Positions 42,731 through 51,800 of a DNA stretch of 64,000 nt are shown in pieces. The stretch spans positions 117,507 to 181,506 of the forward strand of contig NZ_FOBC01000008.1 in NCBI RefSeq assembly GCF_900109725.1, read 5' to 3'. A program made the translations under genes and the position numbers. The notes under the pieces are model-generated. The model saw nothing but the letters and a program-made list of their open reading frames with translations, did not search any database and was not told where the DNA came from. The DNA is from Halomonas daqiaonensis. Lineage in GTDB: Bacteria; Pseudomonadota; Gammaproteobacteria; Pseudomonadales; Halomonadaceae. The stretch's first letter is position 1; the number at the start of each line of letters is the position of its first letter.

Positions 42731-44035
42731 TTGAATTATCAGTATTTTACGAGCCTCGCGCTTGCAATGGTCGGCCTACTTGCGGGCTGCTCGCATTCGG
42801 TGCAGCTTGAACGCTTGGCGCCGCTCGAGTCCGGGGACGGCGGCATGCCCTTCCGCATGGTGGTGTTTGAAGCGGACGGCCGGCTACGCGATGCCCACCC
42901 CTTGGCGCCGCAGGACCTGATTGCCATCACGTCCACGGTGCCTGGGGGGCGAATGTCCGTCCTTGGTGCTACCGCTTTCGGAGATGAGGCGCTCATTGAG
43001 CAACATTCGAGCGCCCAACTGCCGGTGTGGGTGCTCAAGCAGTTCGAGTCGATGACGCTGGAGGTGCCGGCGAACGCGATTGGCGGACGAGCCGATATCA
43101 AGGTGTGCTTCACGCCCGAACTCACAGGCTGCGCTGCGACTGTCGACCTTGCCGGCCCGGCGGGCAAGGCTGAACGTGCCATCGCGGCTGCTGGCCCGCT
43201 CCGAGTTAGGATCGTTGGTCGCGAGGCCGCACGAGCGCAACCCGGTAGTAAGGTGATGATTGAGCGTAAGCTCCAGCATGACCTGCGAAAGCGTGCGGAA
43301 CTCAGGGAAGACACCAAGTGGCTCCTCAATTCGGTGTCGAGCGCGCCTGCCGAGGTTAGATCCGACGGAACACTTCCTGTGCCCACAATCGCACCGACGA
43401 GCGTGCTCATTGCCGGCCGCGATCGTGTCGCGGGCGACGACAATCCCGACATTGAGGCTGCCCTGTTTCGCGCGATGGCCGGTGCTCTGGACACTGCTGG
43501 GCACGCTGTGCACGCTTGGCACCCCGGTCGCAGCTATGGCGAGCAGCCGACATTGTGGCGGCTCGCGCGCTGTCTGAGCGCCGTAGAATGGCGGGTGGAC
43601 ACCGAGCCGCTGCCCGGCGAGCGTGACTGGTGCGAGGCCCACGGCATCGACGAGCGCTTTCATCCTAAGTCGGATCTTGCCATCTGGCAGCGCTTCACGC
43701 TGACGCCCGGACCGCGAACCTGGACGTTGGTAGATGCCCGCGGGCGTTCGCACTCGGTGCCCTATCTTTTCGGGCGATCGGTCGAGGACGCTGTGCGCCA
43801 CGTGTACGCGCGACGGACCGGCCATCCGCCGGGACGCCATCCCTCCTACAAGGACTGCACCCCTTACTTAGTGGTGATCCCCAGGGAGGGCGCCGGCCCC
43901 AAGGGCGGATCTGATCCATTTTTTGGTCAGTGGCCGCCGGCTGAACGCGCGCCGCGCCTCGATGGGGTTGCGTTGCTCCCAGACGACGTGGTCCACGTGA
44001 GCTGTGTTGAGCCGCGCCCCTTGCCCAAACCTTAG
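42731..44035 (+). CDS. Putative lipoprotein, first gene of the giant-protein operon
   Basis: A 434-residue protein if it starts at the TTG at 42,731. This start is chosen because GGGGAGAGG lies upstream and the product then begins MNYQYFTSLALAMVGLLAGC, a lipoprotein signal with the lipobox LAGC (Cys20). The mature part is soluble and beta-rich, with AERAIAAAGPLRVRIVGREA in the middle and a C-terminal DARGRSHSVPYLFGRSVEDA followed by KDCTPYLVVIPREG. No family is recognised. It should be anchored in the periplasm or outer membrane. The next gene starts 31 bases later. High-GC codon use contrasts with the AT-rich region upstream. Confidence 0.7.
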   Translation: MNYQYFTSLALAMVGLLAGCSHSVQLERLAPLESGDGGMPFRMVVFEADGRLRDAHPLAPQDLIAITSTVPGGRMSVLGATAFGDEALIEQHSSAQLPVWVLKQFESMTLEVPANAIGGRADIKVCFTPELTGCAATVDLAGPAGKAERAIAAAGPLRVRIVGREAARAQPGSKVMIERKLQHDLRKRAELREDTKWLLNSVSSAPAEVRSDGTLPVPTIAPTSVLIAGRDRVAGDDNPDIEAALFRAMAGALDTAGHAVHAWHPGRSYGEQPTLWRLARCLSAVEWRVDTEPLPGERDWCEAHGIDERFHPKSDLAIWQRFTLTPGPRTWTLVDARGRSHSVPYLFGRSVEDAVRHVYARRTGHPPGRHPSYKDCTPYLVVIPREGAGPKGGSDPFFGQWPPAERAPRLDGVALLPDDVVHVSCVEPRPLPKP

Positions 44036-44066
44036 GTTTTCTCCAGGCTCGCAAAGGAGCGCAGCT

Positions 44067-47000
44067 ATGGCCGATAATCCTCCGCGGGTGGAACTGCAGG
44101 GACTCGCGGGCGTTGCGTCTCTCATCGGCGCCGACAACGACAGCGCGGTCGAACCGTCCGGCACGACGCACGTCCTCGTAGGCTACTTCAGTTTGCGTAT
44201 CGACGCGCTCGGCAAGCGCTTCGACTCCAAACCGGTATTATTCGGGCCGAGCGGCACGGTGGGTCGCGTCGTGTCGGGAGGCGAGAGCTGGCGGCTAGGC
44301 GAGCTAAGACGTCAGGCGTTCACGTTCTCGCCGCAAATCGAACTCGCTGGTTCGCCGCGCTGCCCCCGCCTAGTCGCGTCGCGGTTGCTCCTCGTGCAGC
44401 TCGCAGGCGATGGGCTCCCGCCGCTCCTGTCGGTTGAGGACCTAGCGCTCTCGCTCGTCCCGACGGCGCAGCCTGGCGCAGCGCGGACTGTGCGGTTCCC
44501 GACAGCGGCCGGTGTGGACGAGCACGCGCTGCTTCGCCTCGCCCACCCGGCGATCCGCCGCTCCAGAGGGTACTACCTGCGTCCGGATGCCAACGGCACT
44601 ATTGGCATCCATGTCGGCGGCGCCGACGGCGGGATGGTGATGGATCATGCCGGCGTGGTCGACCTGACCGCGACCGACGGCTGTCAGCTGGTGTTCCGGC
44701 TGCGCGATCGCGTGGGCGCAGACGACGGCTGTCTCGCTTTCGAGCCGCGGGCGACCGGAGCGCTCTCTATAGGCGTGCAGCATGCCGCAGGCCTCACGCT
44801 AGATCCCGACTCGTCATTTGCCGGTACCTTTGCCAACCTAGACCGCGCGGTCGCCCGAGGGGGATTCTTGTCCACCGATGCCTTCCACGCTCCTGAGATA
44901 TCGGTTGCGCGGGTCGGCAGTGATGGGGCCGGGGCGGGAACCATGCTCTTCGGCCGCCGTGAGTGCTTCGCCTTCGAACTTGAGATACCCGAGGAAGGGC
45001 CGTTCGACCCAGCTGGCCACATCGCCGAAATCCGCTACGAAGACCCGTCGCTGACAGCGGGTGGGGCCGCACAGCAGCGCGACCTTCGCGACCGCTTTTA
45101 CGGGCTCCTGATAAAGGGTCTGGCTAGCGTGCGCGGGCGGCAGGAGATTCTCGACGCCTCGCTCGCCACGGTGCGCCTGACCGCTGGCGAGGGCGGGTTC
45201 TTGTTCGAGTTTGAGGCTGGTGGTCAAGTGCACCGCCGCGGGCAGTGCACCCATTCGCTCTTGGTACCGAAGACCGACACCCGTCAGGGCGGCTCGCGCC
45301 GCCTGGGTATCCCGCTGGGCGTGCTCGACCTCGAAACCGCCGACATCTCCGCCGGTCTCAGCCCGGAAACGCCGAGCCCCATACGTTACCGCAGCGCCGA
45401 CACTTCGCTGGTGCTTAACAATCCGGTGCTGAGCGGACCCCCTCTGGGCCTTAGTGCGGGCGAAGACGCGAGGGCGGTACCGGGACATGCGGTGGCTGCG
45501 CTGAACCTCCATGGCCAACGCGCCAGCGAGTTTCGCCGCTGGCAGCTGGAACGCCGCGAAGGTGACACAGATCTCATTTTAATTGCCGACGAGGCTGGCG
45601 TGCGTGTCAAGGATCCGAAGTGGTCAGAAAGCTTTGTCTCGAGACCCGACACCTTCGCGTTGCTCGAACGGCCTGGTACTAAGATCGCCATCGATCAAAC
45701 GGTAGATATCCCGCCGGTCGGGCTCGCACGCGCCACGGGCACAGCGGGCGTTGAGGTCGAGTATACCGTGGTGTCGGAAACAGAGGACCTAACAACCGGC
45801 GAGAAACTGCTCGCCTACTCTGCGCTTATAGCCGGGCTTTCGCTCTATGCTTTCCGCAAGCCACTCATGAAAGCGTCTGAGGCGTATCTGCCGGACGACG
45901 ATCTCAAGATCAAGTACACCAAGCTGGGCGATGATGCGTTCAGGAAGTACGCCAAGAAAAATGGACTAAACGACGTGCTAGTGACCTTCTTCGCCCCTTC
46001 TGCCGGCGACCCGGCCGAAGCGCAGCTAGAACGCTTCATCGACGACAACACGCCCGACGGACCGGAAGTGAAGCTGCTCAAGTGGCCGCTTGCGATGGGC
46101 CTATCGATGGTCATGTTCGACGAGCGGGATGGCGCGCACCGGCGCTACCTTTTTGAGCTCAGCCGCGCTCGCGACCCGGCGGCGAAGCCGGGCTTAGCGT
46201 TCGACCTGAGCGCGGTAAGCGCGGTAGAGCCTGGCTACCTCGGCTGGACCAACGGTGATTGGAGGAGCATGGGCGAGCGTGACCCAATGCTTTGGCCTCG
46301 GCTTGCGGATACGGCGAGTGGACGCAGCGATCCAAGCGATGCGCAGTGGGTCGGTGTGATGATGCGCGACATCCCAGTCGAGTTCGTCACCGACCCGCAG
46401 GTCGATGACTTTATCACTAAGCATCCGAACGGCGCGCTGGCACGGCTCTACAAGGCTATCAACTCGGCACTCATGCTGCGCTACGGCTGGAAAGATTCGA
46501 GCGGAGCAACGTGGTACGTGACGCTCGCGAATGCGGTCGGCTACGACTTCACGCCCAAGGGTTGGGAGTCGTTTATGCGCTTCGAACTCGATAACCTCGT
46601 GCTCACGGGGGCTAGCGGCAAAACGGCTGGAGGCAGCGGCGAGCTCACCTGCACACTCGAGAGGATAAGAAACGACGAAGATCTTCCGCTGGCCGTGCGA
46701 GGGCGGTTCGGCATTGACGTTACCAATACTGATCCCATAGGCATGTTTGAGCTCGCGGTGGAGAACGCGGACCTCTTAGAAACGAACTCAGTGCCGGGTT
46801 TCGAGAAGGTTCGTGTGAAGGGACTCACGAGCGACCTGAAGCGAATCGCGGTTACCCTCGAACTGCACGCGTCGGCTGGGCTTGGTGCGGCGCTCCCCGT
46901 CTTCAGCACCGAGCACCCGGTACTCGCTTCCTTGGTAATGAACCTCTCTGGGCCGCCCGACCAGCGTATCCAGATTTCCATCCCGACAGATCGCGAAACC

Positions 47001-48800
47001 AACCTGTTCGGTAAATTCCCATTCACGCTTCAAGGGGTTTATCTCGAACTCGGTGAGGCGCGCAACCGGTTTCTGGTGCGCGGCTGCATAAACCTCGGCG
47101 TTGTCGGTTTCGAGAGCATCGGCGCCGATCTCGTGGCACTGCAGACGGACTCGGGGTGGGAGTTCGATGTCTACGTGAATGAGATTGATGCAAACTTTGC
47201 GATTGGCGACTTCAAGATCCAGGGGCTACTGTCTTGGGCACCGGACCATGTCCCTATGGAGAAGCTCAGGGACCCGTGTGGCTTCCATGAGCCGCTGCCC
47301 GGCAATGCACTCACCGAGGTTGGTGAGAAACGCAACTTCTGGGGGATCCTCGGCTTTCGCTCCGGGAAGCTAATGGGCGACAACCATCTCTTATTGAAGA
47401 TCGGCACTCGCGGCGAATTAACCTATTGGATCGGTGCAGCAGTGTTAGATCGCACGATCCCACTCGGCAGCGCCGAGCTTCAGAGGCCGGCCCTGTTGGT
47501 GGCGCGCAATGCCGATTTCGGTGGAAACCTGCGGAAAATGCTCGTCAATCCGTTCTCTTGCATCGCCAACGCGGTGCGCCCACCCGCTGGCACGCTGGAG
47601 GAGAAACGGGCATGGCTCGCCCAGTGGAAGCCATCGGCCGACATTGGCACATTGATCGCCGGCTCCGGCTACTTCCACATGGACGAGCGCATCGCCGCCT
47701 CGCCCGCGGATGAAGACGCGCCTGCTGCGCCCAAGTACCTGACCTCAATCCTGGTAACCGACTCGGGGCTTTTTCGGGTCGACGGACAGGCAAAGTTCCT
47801 GTATTCGGCAATCATCGGCTTCACCGCCGCCATAAACACGCGCGACCAACACATACTGGTCGGTTTTCGCACGCCCAAGCTTGGCGGACCGGATCCGAAA
47901 CAGCCCAAGTACCTCGTTTACCCAGGCCAGCTCTACATGGGAATTGGCTACGGGACGGAGCCGTCCTTCCTGCTCAGCATCGGCTGGCCCGATCTCGCCC
48001 GGGGCTCCGACATTGAGCGCGACTGGAGCAAGGCGACGAAGGTGTACGTCGCCGATATGTTCCCGATCAACACGTTTTGGGGCGGCTATCGAGCGTTGGT
48101 GGAAAAGGTAACGGTCGGTGGGCATGGGCGCTGGCATATCCGGTTTGGATACGCTCTTCGCGCCGGCTGGACGCGGTCGTATGAATTTAGCGGCGCCAAC
48201 ATCGCCCGGGCGTCGGCCGAGCTCGGGGTCGCGCTCGGTGGGGTCATCGAGTTCGAGATCAACTGGAACGAGCTGACGGAAGCCCGGGCTGGACTATCGG
48301 ATAGACTTCCAGTGCTCGAGTCCCTCGATCGCAACGTCAGTCGCTTAATGCGCGCGAGCCTTGCGGAAGCGGATCAGCTATTAGTAGAGACGGTTGAACA
48401 ATCGATCGAGCTGATGAGAGGTGCGCTGAGCGCGGAGTCGTACGACGTTGTGATGAGCGCGGCGGTTTACGGTGATGCTTGGGGCCAGGGTTCGGCCGAG
48501 TTTCTTGGCGTGACGCTCGCCACGATCAACATCGCGCTCAGACTGCGGATCCACTTCTGCGGCAGCCTCCGTCGCGGCGTGACCCGAGCTCACGGCCGAG
48601 GTGAGATTGAACTGAAGGTGACCGTCATGTGCATCGACTATTACGGTTACGCCGGGTTCGACTTGTGGCTTGTACGCGGGGCGTGTCTGGGTCCGCTGCA
48701 ATCGGGTCCACTGATGACGTCTGGGCCGACTCTGCTGGAATCGCTGCTCGAGCGCCTTGAGCGCGGGACCGCCGCTGAAGGAGAGTGCGCCGATGAGTGA
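44067..48800 (+). CDS. Giant protein of unknown function, 1,577 residues
   Basis: ATG 44,067 has an AAAGGAGCG site; the frame opens 63 bases earlier. No signal peptide. The first about 560 residues are beta-rich, with Gly/Asp turns (GYYLRPDANGTIGIHVGGAD). One hydrophobic stretch (LLAYSALIAGLSLYAFRKPL, near 578-597) could be a single membrane helix. The middle has YLGWTNGDWRSMGERDPMLW and a long series of strands (about 830-1,330) that alternate like repeats of one fold (FTLQGVYLELGEARNRFLVR, FKIQGLLSWAPDHVP). The end is helical, then Cys-containing. I recognise no family. It overlaps the next gene by eight bases, implying co-translation with that second giant protein. Confidence 0.75.
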   Translation: MADNPPRVELQGLAGVASLIGADNDSAVEPSGTTHVLVGYFSLRIDALGKRFDSKPVLFGPSGTVGRVVSGGESWRLGELRRQAFTFSPQIELAGSPRCPRLVASRLLLVQLAGDGLPPLLSVEDLALSLVPTAQPGAARTVRFPTAAGVDEHALLRLAHPAIRRSRGYYLRPDANGTIGIHVGGADGGMVMDHAGVVDLTATDGCQLVFRLRDRVGADDGCLAFEPRATGALSIGVQHAAGLTLDPDSSFAGTFANLDRAVARGGFLSTDAFHAPEISVARVGSDGAGAGTMLFGRRECFAFELEIPEEGPFDPAGHIAEIRYEDPSLTAGGAAQQRDLRDRFYGLLIKGLASVRGRQEILDASLATVRLTAGEGGFLFEFEAGGQVHRRGQCTHSLLVPKTDTRQGGSRRLGIPLGVLDLETADISAGLSPETPSPIRYRSADTSLVLNNPVLSGPPLGLSAGEDARAVPGHAVAALNLHGQRASEFRRWQLERREGDTDLILIADEAGVRVKDPKWSESFVSRPDTFALLERPGTKIAIDQTVDIPPVGLARATGTAGVEVEYTVVSETEDLTTGEKLLAYSALIAGLSLYAFRKPLMKASEAYLPDDDLKIKYTKLGDDAFRKYAKKNGLNDVLVTFFAPSAGDPAEAQLERFIDDNTPDGPEVKLLKWPLAMGLSMVMFDERDGAHRRYLFELSRARDPAAKPGLAFDLSAVSAVEPGYLGWTNGDWRSMGERDPMLWPRLADTASGRSDPSDAQWVGVMMRDIPVEFVTDPQVDDFITKHPNGALARLYKAINSALMLRYGWKDSSGATWYVTLANAVGYDFTPKGWESFMRFELDNLVLTGASGKTAGGSGELTCTLERIRNDEDLPLAVRGRFGIDVTNTDPIGMFELAVENADLLETNSVPGFEKVRVKGLTSDLKRIAVTLELHASAGLGAALPVFSTEHPVLASLVMNLSGPPDQRIQISIPTDRETNLFGKFPFTLQGVYLELGEARNRFLVRGCINLGVVGFESIGADLVALQTDSGWEFDVYVNEIDANFAIGDFKIQGLLSWAPDHVPMEKLRDPCGFHEPLPGNALTEVGEKRNFWGILGFRSGKLMGDNHLLLKIGTRGELTYWIGAAVLDRTIPLGSAELQRPALLVARNADFGGNLRKMLVNPFSCIANAVRPPAGTLEEKRAWLAQWKPSADIGTLIAGSGYFHMDERIAASPADEDAPAAPKYLTSILVTDSGLFRVDGQAKFLYSAIIGFTAAINTRDQHILVGFRTPKLGGPDPKQPKYLVYPGQLYMGIGYGTEPSFLLSIGWPDLARGSDIERDWSKATKVYVADMFPINTFWGGYRALVEKVTVGGHGRWHIRFGYALRAGWTRSYEFSGANIARASAELGVALGGVIEFEINWNELTEARAGLSDRLPVLESLDRNVSRLMRASLAEADQLLVETVEQSIELMRGALSAESYDVVMSAAVYGDAWGQGSAEFLGVTLATINIALRLRIHFCGSLRRGVTRAHGRGEIELKVTVMCIDYYGYAGFDLWLVRGACLGPLQSGPLMTSGPTLLESLLERLERGTAAEGECADE

Positions 48801-51800
48801 CAGGACCAAACTGCATTCGATGGCGGTGCTACGCCGCGAGGCGGATGGCCACTATGCGCTGGTCGTACGCTGGTTGCTTGGCAACACCGATGAGGCTCTG
48901 CCGCTTGACGATGACCGCTTCCGCGTACGTTGCCGGTTGTCGGGCTCGGACCGCTACCTGCGCCCAGATGGCAAGTTCGGTGCCCCGGGAGAGGAGCACG
49001 TCATCGAGAGCGGCCCGCGCAACTTTTTCATGCTCGATCCGCCGCGCGTGGCGGAGGTCATCGGCACGTCGCCCGACGGGAGCCCGCGCTATTGGGCACG
49101 CGCGCAGGTTCCGGGAGGACCAGTCGTCCCAGCCCACGCGGCCGGCGGCTCGCTGCGCTACGGCGAGCGTCTCGAGTACAGCCATCCCCTGGGCATGATT
49201 CACCTGCTGCAGGAGTCGACCCCGTCGCGTCAGGCTTGGCGACTCGCGAACACGGTCGCGCCGGCGATGCGCCAGCGCCTCGACGGCATCCGGAGCATGA
49301 ACAATGGCCTGCGCGCGCTCGGTGATGATATCGAACTGGCCGCCGAACGCTCCGCCCGGCGACTGGGACAGTTCCTAGTGAGGCAGCGCCTGCGTCCGCT
49401 CGACTTGCCCCTCCACCTGAGCCGCGCGCACGTGCGCCTGATCGCCGGGGTGCGACTTGGGCAGTTGCGCGTCCCGGCTGCGTTTGAGATGCCCGGAATC
49501 TTCCGCCTGAATGATGCGTCCCGGACTGCGGAAGAGCTCGCCGAGGACGTCGCGCACGGTGCGCTGGTTTCGAGCGCGCTCGACGACGAGACGCTCATCG
49601 AGCGCCTCGACGCAGAGAGCAACGGCCGATCGCAGGCGCGGCAGCACCTGCGGCTGCGTGCACTGCAGGGGGGCACGCTCATCGATTTCTGGTGCAACCC
49701 GGATGCACCGGTCGCGGCCTGCGACGACGGTGCCCGCGGAGCGGTCTACCCGGCATCGGAGGTCATGGGTACCGGCGTGACCGTCGGGCGGTTCTCCGCG
49801 GAAACCGTCGACGGTTGGATTCATTACGGCGACACCATTGAGGTAAGCGTTGAGCATTCCCCAGGCCCTGGGAATGATCGCGCCGATCGCCCGCTCGTGG
49901 ACGGCAAGGTCGAGACGCCTGGCAATATCCTCGAGGTCGACCCGCGGCCCGCGCGCTGGGAGACGGGGGAAGCGCCACCGCTGCGAGCGGCGTTGGAGCT
50001 GAAACGCGCCGTAAGGAAAGGCTCATCGTTGCCACCGCCAGCGCCGAAAGGCGCTCAGATCAACTACGACCTCGCGCAGTCAAATGCCGGTGACGTCGGC
50101 ACACCCGGCCGCCCCGCTGAACCTTCGGTGGCCTATCAGACGGGGGAGGGCAAGCTACAGATCCTGATCAACCCGCCAGCTCAACCGAGAGGAGCCAGGA
50201 GCGTCTTCTCCTACAATGTCTACGGCATCTGGGAAGGCGCGCCCGGGATGCAGCACTACTTTGACAACCCTGATGCGGATCCGCCACTCGATACACTCAA
50301 GCCCTGGCGCATAACGCGCCGTTACTCGTTCGCACGCGACCTCGCACCCTCGTTTCCCGGAAGCAGGGAAGTGGCACACCCAGCGGTGGCGCGAGCGCTC
50401 GCCGATCCGCCTTGGTCCCCTGTCTTCGAGGCACCCACGCGCACCATCGATCCGAGCGAGGCCCCCGATGTGGATGTCGGCGCACAGGAAGGCTCCCGGC
50501 CTTTGCCACCGGCTGGACGCGAAGGGATGACCACATGGTCGCTCGATCTCCGCAAGGGTATGCGTAGTCCGATCCGAGTACCGGCCGATGTGGTACGCGG
50601 CTGGGACCCGTTTGGCGCGCTCGCCGACGATTGGACGCCAGAACATGATCGCGACGGCAATCATCTAACCGACCGTCCCCAGCGCTACCGGTTTTGGGTG
50701 ACGTCGGTGGATGCGTTCGAACAGGAGAGCGCTCCTGTGGCGGTGCTGGCCAACGACGCGCAGGCCGGCGAATTCGCCTCCAATCTGTTCAGTCCGCGCT
50801 GGCGGGCGCCACTGCTCGGCCCGCCGCTTGCGGTAAGCGAGGATGGGGACGACGTTTTCTCCGTGACGTTTGACGAGGAGTCGATGAGCCTCGAAACTCG
50901 CTGGCAGACGCCGTACCGCAACAACCTCGCCGAGCACGACGGAGCAATAGCGGTGCGGGTCGATAAGGACATACTGCGCGCCCACGTCGTGGTGTTTCGT
51001 CGGCGCATCCTCGACCGCGCGCCGCCGGAACCGGAGAGGGCCGACCTGATGAGCCAGCACGGCGGCGTGTTCTCGTTGCCGCAGTGGACGCACCAACTCC
51101 AGGAGATGCGCGAACGTGGCTTCGTGGAATTCCATCGCGTGGCCGATATCGGTCCCCCCACGTCGGGCGAGAGCTGGAACCACGACTTCCCACTCGAGTG
51201 GGGTGACCGCGGGTTCGAATACGCAGTTGCCGTCGGCTTCTCGATCGCCAGCGACCGCGCGCCATTCTGGTTCCAGAACGTTGTGCCGAGCGAGACGAGT
51301 GAAGGCCGCCGCGCCGTCCTATACATCCCGGACGGCGACGTCTTCAAAGAGTCCTTGCAGAGGATTGCCGACACTCCGCGGGTCTCTGACGTTGCAGTCA
51401 CCGATCCTATTCGCGTGGTCAATGACGCTGAGCCGCGGGGTGTCACGGCGATCGACGCCGACCTACCGCTGATCGCGGCTAGCCCGGTGCTGCCACCGGG
51501 GCGGGTGCGCCGCGACCACGTTTTGCTGCGACTGCTGGCACACGATTTCGCGCGAAACGGCTTGCCGTTGCGGCCCGAGCCCTGGGCAGGCACCGATCGC
51601 GCCCTCACCGTCGGCCAGCAGGTGATGTGCGAGAGTGCGATGCGCCGGGCGCTCGACCGTTGTGGCACCCGGCCCGACGTGATCTACACGGACCGCTACG
51701 CTGTATTGCGTCAGATGCTTGCAGAGGAACTGGATGCGCGCCCGGCGGAGCGTGTCCTACGCCAGCACTCGACGGTTGGGTTCCGCGGCGTGAAGACGCT